Source: Bradyrhizobium tropiciagri
GTDB lineage: Bacteria > Pseudomonadota > Alphaproteobacteria > Rhizobiales > Xanthobacteraceae
Length of the DNA stretch: 64,000 nt
Reading direction: 5' to 3'
Assembly: GCF_001189845.1 (NCBI RefSeq)
Contig: NZ_LFLZ01000024.1
Location: forward strand, 56,807 to 120,806
The translations under genes were made by a program, and so were the position numbers. Under the pieces are notes generated by a model that did not search any database, was not told the DNA's origin, and was given only the letters and a program-made list of their open reading frames with translations. Position 1 is the stretch's first letter; each line of letters opens with the position of its first letter. Positions 1-10,579 of this stretch are shown piece after piece.

Positions 1-196
1 GACAAGCCAGCAATCGCAGCTCCCGGGGCGGGGGGAGAGTTCTGAGCAACCGGCCGGCCGTCTCGCCGGTCGATTGATCAGAACGGGGCTGTCGCGAGGA
101 GAAACGACCAAACGGCGGCTTTGGTCGGGTCTCCCGCGACAGTCGGCTCCACCACCAAGGGACGAGCCTTCCTCGCCGCAGCAAGAAGGGAAGACA

Positions 197-1030
197 GTGT
201 CACAAGAGAGCCTGTATCGTCCGTCCAAACTGGGCCGGTCATGGCGATATTTCGCGATTGGCCTGGTGCTCGTTGGGTTGCTTGCCAGCGCATCGCTGGT
301 TTCGGCCGATGAAAGGCCGCTCAGAATCGGGCTCGCGACCAGCATATCGAACCAGGCTGCCGAGATTGCGGCGCGCGAAGCCAAGGCACAGGGCCTGAAC
401 GTCGAACTGATCGAGTTCAACGACTGGAACACGCCAAATCGCGCGGTAGCCGAAAAGGAGATCGACGCGAATCTGTTCCAGCATGTCCCATTCCTTGAAT
501 TCAGCATCAAGAATGCGGGCTACAAGCTCGTTCCCGTCGCGCCGGCTTTCAGTACTCCGTTCGGACTTTATTCCAAGAAGTTTAAGTCGATACCAGATCT
601 CCCGGACAATGCCCGGATCGCGATCTCGAGTGATGCCGTGAACACCGGTCGAGCGCTGCTGCTCCTGCAGCGAGCCGGCCTGATCGAGCTCAAGCCGGGG
701 GCCGATCATCGTGCAAAGATCGAGGACATCGTCACATACCGCAAGCCATTGAAGCTGGTCCAACTCGAAGGTCCGCAGATTGCGCGTTCCCTTGATGACG
801 TTGACGCCGCGGCAACCTATCCGACGTTTGCGAGGCTTGCGGGGCTCGATCCGTCCTCGGGTCTGATCTTTGAGAATGACCCGATTTATGCCTTTCAGTT
901 CGTGACGCGGCCGGAATTGAAGGACGACGCGCGCCTGAGCCGCTTCATCGCCGTCTATCGTGACTCCGAGGCTGTGCATGCCAAGTTGCGCGAGCTTTAC
1001 GGATCGCTCGTGACCTTCCCGGGGTCGTAG
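197..1030 (+). CDS. MetQ/NlpA-family substrate-binding protein
   Basis: Periplasmic binding protein of the NlpA/MetQ family, which normally delivers methionine or related compounds to a MetNI importer. I chose the GTG at 197 because AAGAAGGG lies six bases upstream; an in-frame ATG at 74 has no such site. From that start the protein is 277 residues with a signal peptide (about residues 1-38) and no lipobox cysteine, so it should be soluble in the periplasm rather than lipidated. The family motif DANLFQHVPFLE is present at about residue 92. No metN or metI lies nearby, so it is an orphan in this window; the partner could be left of the edge. The next gene starts ten bases downstream, suggesting cotranscription with the peptide-type SBP. 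Substrate is inferred from family only. Confidence 0.85.
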   Translation: MSQESLYRPSKLGRSWRYFAIGLVLVGLLASASLVSADERPLRIGLATSISNQAAEIAAREAKAQGLNVELIEFNDWNTPNRAVAEKEIDANLFQHVPFLEFSIKNAGYKLVPVAPAFSTPFGLYSKKFKSIPDLPDNARIAISSDAVNTGRALLLLQRAGLIELKPGADHRAKIEDIVTYRKPLKLVQLEGPQIARSLDDVDAAATYPTFARLAGLDPSSGLIFENDPIYAFQFVTRPELKDDARLSRFIAVYRDSEAVHAKLRELYGSLVTFPGS

Positions 1031-1039
1031 GCAAGCAGA

Positions 1040-2631
1040 ATGGTCTCGATTTCCCGACGAACCTTCGTCACGGCAACCGTGGCTGCCCTCGCGGCGCCGG
1101 CTCGCGGTGCGCGGGCGCAAGAGGGCAGTCCCCGCGCCGGCGGGCGGCTATCCTTCGTGATCCAGCCCGAACCGACCACGCTGGTGTGCTTCAACACGAC
1201 GGAGGGGCCGGCCATCCAGGCTAGCACCAAGGTCGTCGAGGGGCTGCTGACCTACGACTTCGAGCTCAATCCCAAACCGCAACTCGCAACGGCCTGGAGC
1301 GTCAGCGAAGACGGGTTGCAATATCGTTTCGAGTTGCGGCGGAACGTGAAATGGCATGACGGCCAGCCGTTTAGGGCAGCGGACGTTGTCTATTCCATCG
1401 GTCTTCTCAAATCCGCGCATCCACGTGGTCGTACGACCTTTGCCAACCTGCTCGAAGCCGGTGCGGTCGACGAGCATACGGTCGTGCTTAAACTGTCGAA
1501 GCCGGCGCCGTACCTGCTCTACGCGCTGGCGGCGGGCGAGTCTCCGATCGTTCCGCGTCACATTTACGACGGTAAGGGCGATCCGCTGCAAAACCCCAAC
1601 AATCGTGCGCCAATTGGGACCGGGCCCTTCGTCTTCAAGGAATGGGTGCTCGGCAACTATGTCGGCTATGTCCGCAATCCGAACTACTGGGACAGCCCGA
1701 AGCCATATCTTGACGCCTTGCTGGTTCGCGTAATCCCTGACGGGGCTGCGCGCGCTGTCGCGTTTGAAACCGGTGAGCTCGACCTCGGTGGATCGACGCC
1801 CGTTTCGCCGCTGGACCTCGAGCGCTTCCGCTCCCTTCCGCATCTAGGCCAGGAGACGCGTGGTTACGAATACTCTCCGACGCTCTACGGCCTGGAGTTC
1901 AATCTGGATCATCCGATCCTGAAGAGCCCGCAAGTTCGCAAGGCGATCGCGCATGCGGTCGACCCCGCCGTGGTGCTGAACGTGGCATGGTACGGACTGG
2001 GAGAACGGACGGTCAGCATCGTCAGTCCGACCTTGAAGCGGTTCTACAACGCCAAGGTCCCGACATACTCTTATGATCCCAAGGCCGCGGCCAAGCTCCT
2101 GGACGAGGCCGGCTTCCCCTTGAGAGGCCGTTGGCGGTTTGCGCTGACGCACGACTTCCAGCCCTTTGGCGAGAACTTCAAGCGCAGTGGCGAAGCCCTG
2201 AAGAGCGCGTTGGCCGCCGTTGGCATTGACGTAACCGTTCGCGGGCAGGATTTTCCGAGCTATCTGAAGCGCGTCTATACCGACCGCGACTACGACTTCA
2301 CCTTTCACCCCTTCACCAACATGTTCGATCCGACGGTCGGTCTGCAGAGGTTCTTCACCAGCGACAACTATCGCAAGGGTGTGGCCTTCACCAATGCGAG
2401 CCATTACTCCAATCCGGAGGTCGATCAGCTCTTTGCCCAGATTGCCGTCGAATCCGACGCGACCAGGCGCAGGGCGCTGATTGATCGCTTTCAGGAGGTT
2501 GTCGCGGATGAGCTTCCGGTGCTCCCCTTGATGCTGAGCAAGCCCGTGACGGTCTACAACCGGCGCGTGGTCGGGCACACCATCGATAGTGCCGGTGTGC
2601 AGGGCAATTTTGCGGAAGTCTGGCTGCGCGG

Positions 2632-2635
<4 letters not shown>
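1040..2635 (+). CDS. Peptide/nickel-type ABC substrate-binding protein (SBP family 5), TAT-exported
   Basis: Binding protein of the DppA/OppA/NikA class (SBP_bac_5), 531 residues, the usual length. The N terminus has a twin-arginine motif SRRTFV at residues 5-10 followed by an alanine-rich hydrophobic stretch, so export by Tat is expected. The class motif around VKWHDGQPF (about residue 108) is intact. It is the only full-length member of three SBPs of this family in the first 14 kb and is presumably the working partner of the convergent permease/ATPase operon. Its stop codon overlaps the stop of the convergent ATPase gene by four bases, leaving no room for a terminator. Ligand unknown; neighbouring sulfur enzymes suggest a sulfur-containing peptide or similar compound. 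Confidence 0.9.
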
Positions 2636-3562
<927 letters not shown>

Positions 3563-3585
<23 letters not shown>

Positions 3586-4567
3586 GATGCAGACCGCGAG
3601 ATGATTCGGAGATATCGACATGGCAGGCAACGCGCCGTCCAATCGCAGCGTCGCGTTCGTACGGGACATTGGTCCGGCACTGCGTCAACCGGACCGGACA
3701 TCGCGGTGCAAAGGGACAACCTGCCTGGGTTGCCGCGGACGCGATGTTGCCGGGTATCTCCGACAGCCTAGCGCTTCGATAGTGCAGATTTTCGTGCAAT
3801 CGCGGAGATGCCGCGAGTAGCCCCTGCGTGTAGGGATGCAAGGGATGCTCGAACAAGACGTCCGGTGGCGCCTCCTCGACCTTTCGGCCGGCATACGTGA
3901 CGACGACACGGTCGGCCCATTGGCCGACCAGACCGAGATCATGGGTGATCAGCAGCAGCGACAGCGACAGTTCGCGGCGCAGGCGATCAAGCAGCTCGAG
4001 CACCTGGGCCTGGATGGTCACATCGAGCGCGGTGGTCGGCTCGTCCGCGATCAGGATCTTCGGACGGCACGCCGCCGCGATCGCGATCATGACGCGCTGG
4101 CGCATGCCACCCGACAGTCGGTGCGGATGATCATCCAGGCATCGCTCAGGGTTGGGAATGCGCACCAGATCGAGCAGCTCGGCCGCTTCGCGTCGCGCCT
4201 GTGCCTTCGACAGGCCGCGATGCACCTGGAGAACCTCCGCGATCTGTCGGCCGATGGTCAGCACCGGGTTGAGTGACGTCATCGGTTCCTGGAAGATCAT
4301 TGCGATATCGCGACCCCGTCGGCGACGCATCTCGACCTCGGGAAGCGCGAGTAGATCATCGTCATCGAGGCGCACCCGACCGGAGGCAATACGCGCGGTG
4401 CTGGGGAGCAGGCGCATCAGCGCCAATGCCGTCAGCGATTTTCCGGAGCCGGATTCGCCGACGATGGCAAGCGTCTCCGCCGGCGCCAGGCTGAAGCTGA
4501 GGTTCCGCACCGGCGTTGCGCTCGGAAAGCCGATGGTGAGATCGCGGACGTCGAGCAGGGGTGCCAT
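3563..4567 (-). CDS. Oligopeptide-type ABC transporter ATP-binding protein (DppD/OppD-like)
   Basis: First nucleotide-binding subunit of the importer, 334 residues. Walker A GESGSGKS near residue 36, signature LSGGMRQR, Walker B ILIADEPTTALD, H-loop LLITHD and the C-terminal oligopeptide module HPYTQGLLAASPR with CPFAPRCP are visible. Starts one base after the upstream permease gene ends, so it is translationally linked to it. Works on the cytoplasmic face with the OppF-like subunit to power uptake. Confidence 0.93.
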
Positions 4568-4568
4568 C

Positions 4569-5546
4569 CTATCGCTCCCGGCTGAGACGCGGATTGAGCA
4601 CGTCCGTCAGCCCGTCGCCGATCAGGTTCAACGAGAGTACGGTCAGGACGATGACGAGGCCCGGAAGCGCGGTGAGATACCACGCCGTTCTGATCAACTC
4701 GCGTCCGGAGCCGATCATGCTGCCCCAGCTCACGACATTCGGGTCGCCAAGTCCGAGGAATGACAGCGCCGCCTCCATCAGGATCGCGGTCGCGACCATC
4801 ACCGACGTGGTCACGATGATTGCCGGAAGGGCATTGGGCAGGATCTCGCGGACGACGATGCGGGTGTCGCTGAAGCCGAGACTGCGTGCCGCCATGACGA
4901 ACTCCTTTTCGCGCAGCACCCGAAATTCGGCGCGGACCAGCCGTGCAATGGTCGGCCAGGTGACGAGCCCGATCGCCCAGGTCACCGTCGCAATCGAAGG
5001 TTGGGCGATCGCGACCAGCACGACGAGCAGGATAAAGCTCGGAATGGTCTGGAACAGTTCGATGACCCGGACGAGGAAGTCGTCGATGCGGCCGCCCCGA
5101 TAGCCGGCGACCGCACCCACCACAGTGCCGACCGTCACGCCGATCGTCGTGGCGACAAAGCCGATCAGGAGTGAAATCCGTGCTCCATGCATCAGGCCGG
5201 CGGCGACATCGCGTCCCAGCGAGTCGGTTCCAAGGGGATAGGCGAGATCCTGTCCCGGCCACAACAGGGGACGCGCAACCATCGACAGAGGATCGCCGGG
5301 ATAGAGAACCGGAGCGAACACGGCCGCCGCGATGATCACCAGCAGCAAGACGGTGCCCGCTACGAACGAGGGATTTCGTCGCAGACGGTCAGGCAACCAG
5401 GATCGCTGACGGCCAGCGTCGATCGCGATCACATGCGTGTCGGGCGCATGAATATTCGACCATTCGGGGCGGTCCGGGACAGGCCGCGGCCGATCATCAG
5501 CGGAGTGCTCGGTCGGGCGGGTGGAGTCCAACGTGGCGTCGGTCAT
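4569..5546 (-). CDS. Peptide-type ABC transporter permease (DppC/OppC-like)
   Basis: Inner-membrane permease of 325 residues. It has a cytoplasmic N-terminal region of about 55 residues, an OppC-type first membrane segment (FVAGTVLLLVIIAAAVFAPV), then the binding-protein-dependent permease domain. The EAA-type loop with EAALSFLGLGDP is near residue 255, as in DppC. Two bases separate it from the upstream permease gene. The N-terminal cytoplasmic region is somewhat longer than usual and proline/arginine-rich. Confidence 0.92.
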   Translation of the reverse strand: MTDATLDSTRPTEHSADDRPRPVPDRPEWSNIHAPDTHVIAIDAGRQRSWLPDRLRRNPSFVAGTVLLLVIIAAAVFAPVLYPGDPLSMVARPLLWPGQDLAYPLGTDSLGRDVAAGLMHGARISLLIGFVATTIGVTVGTVVGAVAGYRGGRIDDFLVRVIELFQTIPSFILLVVLVAIAQPSIATVTWAIGLVTWPTIARLVRAEFRVLREKEFVMAARSLGFSDTRIVVREILPNALPAIIVTTSVMVATAILMEAALSFLGLGDPNVVSWGSMIGSGRELIRTAWYLTALPGLVIVLTVLSLNLIGDGLTDVLNPRLSRER

Positions 5547-5548
5547 GG

Positions 5549-6535
5549 TCAGCGCGTCTCGATGCGTGGGTCGAGCCAGGCCTGCACGAGATCGACCGTG
5601 ACATTGGCGATGATCACGAGCAGGGAAGAAAGCAGGAGAATTCCGAGCAGCACGCTGAAGTCGCGGCTCATCACGGCCTCGAAAGCGAGGCGGCCGAGGC
5701 CGGGCCAGCTGTACACCGTCTCGACCACCACGGCGCCGCCGAGCAAACCTCCGAAATGCATGCCGGCGACCGTCGTGACCGGCAACAGGGCGTTACGCAA
5801 GACATGACGCACTGTGATCGTGAGTGGAGATAGCCCTTTCGCGGCTGCGGTACGCACATAGTCCTGTGCCTGGGCTTCGAGCATGGCGGCGCGAGCCAGT
5901 CTGGAGTAGATCGCGATGTAGAACAGCGACAGCGAGACTGCGGGCAGAACCATGTAGCGGGCACGATCGATCAGCAGATCGAAGCCGCTGATGTCAGCGC
6001 CGATCGTGGCCGCGCCGCCGCTCGGCAACCACCCCAGCTTGACGGAAAACAGCAGGATCAGCATCAGGCCGATCCAGAACCCCGGGATCGAGTAGAACAG
6101 CGTGACGACGATCGAGATCACCCGGTCGGGCCATCGGCCGGCGAACGTAGCCATCACGATGCCGAGCGCGATGCCGCCGGCGAGGGCTATGACGAGCGCC
6201 GTCGTCATCAATGCCACGGTGCCGGGCAGTCGCTGGCCGATGATGTCGGCGACCGGAAGGTTGTAGCGCGGCGAATAGCCGAGGCTCAGATGGGCGAGAT
6301 TGTCGAGATACGCCACGAGTTGCAGCAAGACTGGCTGGTCGAGGCCGAAGCGGGAGCGGAGCGCGGCGACCGTTTCCATCGTCGCCGATCCGGATTCGCC
6401 GGCAAGCACGTCGGCTGCATCGCCGGGCGCGAGCTGCAGCAGAAAAAAATTGATGACGATGATTCCGATCACCGTCGGTACCGCCTGCCAGATCGTGCGG
6501 CGAAAAGTCTTTCCGATGCGCTGGATGCCTGACAT
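5549..6535 (-). CDS. Peptide-type ABC transporter permease (DppB/OppB-like)
   Basis: Inner-membrane permease, 328 residues, first gene of the permease-permease-ATPase-ATPase operon on the minus strand. It shows the DppB layout: N-terminal membrane segment (VPTVIGIIVINFFLLQLAPGD), periplasmic loop with RFGLDQPVLLQ, then the permease core with a VETVYSWPGLGRL motif near residue 275. The 205 bases upstream separate it from the divergent LLM monooxygenase gene and should hold both promoters. I saw no clear operator there. Confidence 0.92.
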   Translation of the reverse strand: MSGIQRIGKTFRRTIWQAVPTVIGIIVINFFLLQLAPGDAADVLAGESGSATMETVAALRSRFGLDQPVLLQLVAYLDNLAHLSLGYSPRYNLPVADIIGQRLPGTVALMTTALVIALAGGIALGIVMATFAGRWPDRVISIVVTLFYSIPGFWIGLMLILLFSVKLGWLPSGGAATIGADISGFDLLIDRARYMVLPAVSLSLFYIAIYSRLARAAMLEAQAQDYVRTAAAKGLSPLTITVRHVLRNALLPVTTVAGMHFGGLLGGAVVVETVYSWPGLGRLAFEAVMSRDFSVLLGILLLSSLLVIIANVTVDLVQAWLDPRIETR

Positions 6536-6740
6536 GTTTGTTCTAACTTTCGCGCCGTGTCGAAAAAATACGTGTGCTCATGCGTTCGCTCGTCACGTGT
6601 CGGGAGTACCGAGATCGCGCAATGTGGAACGTGCCGCGCGGTTGACAACGGCAAAGCCCGCCGCCAACGTCGATGCATTCACGTGCGATCGTATCGATGT
6701 TGCGGATGCTCCACGGACGGCACGTATCACCACGACGGAC

Positions 6741-7949
6741 ATGACGATGACGATAGTGCACAAGCCCGGCGACATTGTTGGCTGGCCGCTGTTTCCGAGC
6801 CCGAGCCAGTTTCCGGAAAGTCCTTTGTCGAAGTCGCTGAAGCAGCCGTTGCTGCTTGGCCTGTTCCTGCCGATCCAGGCCGGTGGCTGGAGCGCGTCGA
6901 CCTTGCCGCGCTCGACGACGTGGACGTTCGACTACAATCGCGATCTGACGCTCAGTGCGGAGTCCTTCGGCTTCGATCTCGTGTTCGCGCTGTCCCAATG
7001 GCTGCCGAAGGGCGGCTACGGCGGCGTCTTTACGGGCGAAGCGCTCGATTCGTTCATCACTACCGCTTCGCTTGCCGCTGTCACGTCGCGGATCATGCTG
7101 ATCTCGACGATCCACGTGCTCTACGGACCGATCCATCCCCTGCATCTCGCCAAATACGGCGCCACGCTGGATCATATTTCGGGAGGGCGCTGGGGGATCA
7201 ATGTCGTGACCGGGCACCGTGCGATCGAGCACGAGGCATTCGGCTGGAACCAGATCGAGCATGACCGACGCTACGAGCTGGCGGCCGAGTTCATCGAAGT
7301 GCTGCAGCGGCTGTGGGGCGACAAGGAGAACTTCTCTTTCGAGGGAGAATCTCCCTGGTGCCTGAGCAATGCGTTCGTGACTCCCAAGCCGCGTTTTGCG
7401 CGTCCGATCCTGGTCAACGCGACCGGATCGGATGCCGGCATTGCGTTCGCGGGCCGCTACTCGGACATCGTCTTTGTCACCAGTCCGGCGGGTTCGTCGT
7501 TTGCGAGCGCGATCGAGGCGCTGCCGCCGCATGTCCAGCGCGTGAAGCAATCCGCCATCGATGTCGGACGAGAGGTACGGACGCTGCTCAATCCGATGGT
7601 CGTCTGCCGGGAGAGCGAGCGTGAGACCTGGCAGTATCACGACGCTATCGTCGACCATCTCGATCCGGTCGCCAGCATGCAGAACTTCGCGAGCGATGCG
7701 CATGCCTGGAAAGGGCGCGTCGGCGTCGATGCGCCGAAGCGGCGCGCCATTGGCGGCAATATCGAGGTGATCGGCACCCCCGAGCAAGTCGTCGAGCAGT
7801 TTGTGCAGCTCAAGAAGGCCGGGATCGACGGCCTTCAGCTCAGCTTCTTCGATTTCAAGCCTGATCTCGATTTCTTCGGTCGCCGCGTCCTGCCGCTGAT
7901 GGAGCAGGCCGGACTGCGCCATGCCGTGCCGAAGCTCGAGGTGGGTTGA
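6741..7949 (+). CDS. LLM-class flavin-dependent monooxygenase (RutA/SfnG-like)
   Basis: Luciferase-like FMN-dependent monooxygenase of 402 residues from the ATG at 6741; the reading frame is open far upstream, but conservation begins near LLLGLFLPIQAGGW. Family features include DHISGGRWGINVVTGH, the HDRRYELAAEFIEVLQRLW segment and PILVNATGSDAG, as in RutA, SfnG and SsuD. These enzymes use FMNH2 from a separate reductase and oxygen to cleave C-S, C-N or sulfone bonds. It is divergent from the peptide-type importer and convergent with a second LLM enzyme, so a role in degrading an imported organosulfur compound is likely. RutA-like pyrimidine ring opening cannot be excluded, but no other rut gene is present. 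Confidence 0.85.
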   Translation: MTMTIVHKPGDIVGWPLFPSPSQFPESPLSKSLKQPLLLGLFLPIQAGGWSASTLPRSTTWTFDYNRDLTLSAESFGFDLVFALSQWLPKGGYGGVFTGEALDSFITTASLAAVTSRIMLISTIHVLYGPIHPLHLAKYGATLDHISGGRWGINVVTGHRAIEHEAFGWNQIEHDRRYELAAEFIEVLQRLWGDKENFSFEGESPWCLSNAFVTPKPRFARPILVNATGSDAGIAFAGRYSDIVFVTSPAGSSFASAIEALPPHVQRVKQSAIDVGREVRTLLNPMVVCRESERETWQYHDAIVDHLDPVASMQNFASDAHAWKGRVGVDAPKRRAIGGNIEVIGTPEQVVEQFVQLKKAGIDGLQLSFFDFKPDLDFFGRRVLPLMEQAGLRHAVPKLEVG

Positions 7950-7965
7950 CCGGGGTTCCATGAGG

Positions 7966-9363
7966 TCAGGCGGATGCGGCTTCACGCGTCCGCGCCGCCG
8001 CATGGGGCCGGAAGCTTGCGGCAGGATGCGAGGACGGCAGGCGTGCCCGACCGGCGCCGAAGATTTTCTCCCGCAAGGTCCCCGGAGCATATTCGGTCTT
8101 GTAGACACCGCGGCGCTGCAATTCCGGCACGACGAGCTCGGCGAAATCCCGATACCCGCCCGGCGTCACAGCGTAGCTGAGGTTGAAGCCGTTGATATCG
8201 GTCTCATCGACCCAGGCCTGGAGCTCGTCAGCGACTTCCGCAGGCGAGCCAACAATGACGGGGCCCCGGCCGCCGATGCCATTGTGCTCGATGATCTCGC
8301 GAATGGTCCAGGGGCGCTCGCTCCTGGAGAAGGAATCGATCATCGAGGTGACCGCGTTGTCCTTCTTCGCGGTCGGAAAGGGATCATCCAGGCTGTAGCG
8401 GGAGAGATCGATTCCGGTCCAGCCGGACAGCAGCGCGAGCGAGCCCTTGGGATCGATATAGCGTTGATAGTCGCGGTATTTGGCTTCCGCCGCGGCGTGG
8501 GTCTCCGCGACGATCACGGTCGTCAGGGCATAGAAACGGATGTCGTGCTCGTCGCGGCCGAACGCCCGAGCGCGTGCCCGCGTCTCGGCGACATTGGCCG
8601 CCGTGCGTGCCTTGGAATGCTCCCCCAGGAACACCGCTTCGGCGTGCCGGGCGGCGAAATCCTTGCCGCGATTGGAGGCGCCTGCCTGGAATAGGAATGG
8701 CGTCCGTTGCGGAGAGGGATGGACGAGGTGGATGGCGTCAAGCTTGAAATGCGTGCCGTGGTGATGAACTTTGCGGATGTGCTGCGGATCCGCGATCACA
8801 CCTTTGGTGGGATCGACGATAATGGCCTCGTCGTCCCAACTACCTTCCCAGAGCGCATAGACGGCATCGAGGAATTCGTCGGCAAGATCATAGCGGGGGT
8901 CGTGCGGCATGATGCTGTCGCGGCCGACCGCGCGTGACGCGGCGTTGGAATAACCGGTCACGATGTTCCAGGCGACGCGCCCCTTGGTCAGATGATCGAG
9001 GGTCGAGAAGCGGCGCGCGAGCGTGAACGGCGGCTCATACGATACGGGGGCCGTGACGCCGATGCCGAGATGCTCGGTGACATGCGCCATGGCCGAGACC
9101 AGCAGCATGGGATCGAGCTTCGGAATTTGCGCGCCGCTGCGCAGCGCCGCGTCGGCCGTTCCGGCATAAACGTCATGAATGCCGATGCCGTCGGCGATGA
9201 AGATCGAGTCGAACTTGCCGGCCTCGAGAATGCGCGCCACGTCCGTCCAGTAATCAAGCGTATCGAAGTCCAGCGAGCGGTCCTCCGGATGGCGCCATAG
9301 CCCGGGAGAAAGGTGAACCGGGCTGAAGATGGCGAAGCCGTTGACCTGGATTTGCTTGGGCAC
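7966..9363 (-). CDS. NtaA/SnaA/DszA-family FMN-dependent monooxygenase
   Basis: Luciferase-like monooxygenase of the NtaA/SnaA/DszA(SoxA) family, 465 residues, close to DszA length. Family marks include LSPGLWRHPEDRS near the N terminus, DHLTKGRVAWNIVTGY, DPRYDLADEF and HAEAVFLGE. Members oxidise sulfones, nitrilotriacetate or pristinamycin precursors with reduced FMN. It is third in a minus-strand operon behind a binding protein and a DszC-like enzyme, a pairing that matches the DszA/DszC logic of stepwise sulfur oxidation and C-S cleavage. Substrate unknown. The last 40 residues are alanine/arginine-rich and look unconserved. Confidence 0.87.
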   Translation of the reverse strand: MPKQIQVNGFAIFSPVHLSPGLWRHPEDRSLDFDTLDYWTDVARILEAGKFDSIFIADGIGIHDVYAGTADAALRSGAQIPKLDPMLLVSAMAHVTEHLGIGVTAPVSYEPPFTLARRFSTLDHLTKGRVAWNIVTGYSNAASRAVGRDSIMPHDPRYDLADEFLDAVYALWEGSWDDEAIIVDPTKGVIADPQHIRKVHHHGTHFKLDAIHLVHPSPQRTPFLFQAGASNRGKDFAARHAEAVFLGEHSKARTAANVAETRARARAFGRDEHDIRFYALTTVIVAETHAAAEAKYRDYQRYIDPKGSLALLSGWTGIDLSRYSLDDPFPTAKKDNAVTSMIDSFSRSERPWTIREIIEHNGIGGRGPVIVGSPAEVADELQAWVDETDINGFNLSYAVTPGGYRDFAELVVPELQRRGVYKTEYAPGTLREKIFGAGRARLPSSHPAASFRPHAAARTREAASA

Positions 9364-9378
9364 GACGGACTCTCTCGG

Positions 9379-10560
9379 CTACTGGAATGTGGACGGCTCG
9401 GGATGGACACCGGTGAGAAACCAGTTCCCGACATTGCGCGTCTTGTATTCGGCGGGATTGTGCAGCGTGTGGATGCGCACATTGCGCCAGAAGCGGTCAT
9501 AGCCATTGGCAATGGTAGCGCAGCGTGCACCCATTACCTCGAAGATGCGGCTGGTGACATCAAGCGCAACTTCACCGGCATGGGCATTGGCGCCGGCAAT
9601 CACGACCGCGGCCTCGCCGCGCTCCTGGGGCGTCAGATCGCGGCCGCGCGACCAGACCCGGTCGAGCGTCGCGGCCGCCTCATCCGCGAGCAGCGTGGCC
9701 GCTTTCACCCGCGTATAAAGCTCGCCATAGACCCGTCTGACCCAGGGATCATCGGTGTGCTTTTCAACGCCCGAATGAAGCCAGGGGCGGGACGTTTCCC
9801 GCGTATAATCGCGCGCGGTGATCAAGGCGCCCTGCGCACTGCCGATGAAGACATTCAGCAGGGTGCTCTGCTGCAGGAAGGGCGTTACGGTCTGATAGGG
9901 ACGGCCGCCGTCAAGCTTGTGGTCGAGCACCTCGTTTCGATGAATCCGGACCCCGGTGTAGGTGACGCGCCCGCTTCCAGTTTGGCGCTGGCCGAAGCCG
10001 TCCCAATCATTCTCGATCCGGATGCCGTCCCGGTTTGCCGGAATGGCCGCGAAGCTCCGTGCATTGGTGTCGCGGTCTTCCCAGGCGACCTGCAGATAGT
10101 CCGCGATATGCGATCCTGATGTGAACGGACGAAACCCGTCCAATATGTAGCCATCGGCATCGCGACGGCCGAACAGGCTCTTCGAGAAACTGTTTGCGGT
10201 ATTGCCCCAGAACCAGTTGCCGGCAGCGGACCGCCGGAAGATATCGGCAGCTTGCTCGGCCGTGCCGCGCAGATGGGCGGCATGCTGGGAGCCGAAATGG
10301 TAGCCGTAGAGGTGTCCCAGGGCACCGTCCACTTTGGCAAACTCACGGGCGATCTTCAGCGCGGTCGACCAGCGTTCGCCGGCGCCGCCGAATTCCGTCG
10401 GTATCAATAGGTTGAGAAGGCCGCTCTCCTTCAGCAAGGCCAACTGCTCGAGCGGTTTGCCACCGGCGCGGTCGCGCTCGGCGGCGTCGCGCGCGAAGAT
10501 CTCCCGCAGCCGCACTGCCTTGGCAAAATGGGGATTTGATGTATCGAGATCGAAACTCAT
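9379..10560 (-). CDS. Acyl-CoA-dehydrogenase-fold flavin monooxygenase (DszC/SfnB-like)
   Basis: Protein of 393 residues with the acyl-CoA dehydrogenase fold, resembling DszC, SfnB and other flavin-dependent sulfoxidation enzymes rather than beta-oxidation dehydrogenases. N-terminal helical domain with LIPTEFGGAGERWSTAL, middle beta domain with GFRPFTSGSHIADYLQVAW, C-terminal helical domain ending in RFWRNVRIHTLHNPAEYK, which is typical of the DszC group. The start is the ATG ending at 10560 (MSFDLDTSN). It sits between the frameshifted SBP and the DszA-like gene with 15-20 base gaps, so the three form one operon. It would need reduced FMN from elsewhere; the nitroreductase-family gene at 19.1 kb is a candidate. 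Confidence 0.87.
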   Translation of the reverse strand: MSFDLDTSNPHFAKAVRLREIFARDAAERDRAGGKPLEQLALLKESGLLNLLIPTEFGGAGERWSTALKIAREFAKVDGALGHLYGYHFGSQHAAHLRGTAEQAADIFRRSAAGNWFWGNTANSFSKSLFGRRDADGYILDGFRPFTSGSHIADYLQVAWEDRDTNARSFAAIPANRDGIRIENDWDGFGQRQTGSGRVTYTGVRIHRNEVLDHKLDGGRPYQTVTPFLQQSTLLNVFIGSAQGALITARDYTRETSRPWLHSGVEKHTDDPWVRRVYGELYTRVKAATLLADEAAATLDRVWSRGRDLTPQERGEAAVVIAGANAHAGEVALDVTSRIFEVMGARCATIANGYDRFWRNVRIHTLHNPAEYKTRNVGNWFLTGVHPEPSTFQ

Positions 10561-10579
10561 GAGGATATCCCGTGCGAGA

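Noticed and set aside
6543..8108. A 521-codon minus-strand frame opposite the LLM monooxygenase
   Set aside because: Antisense shadow; the plus strand carries a conserved enzyme.
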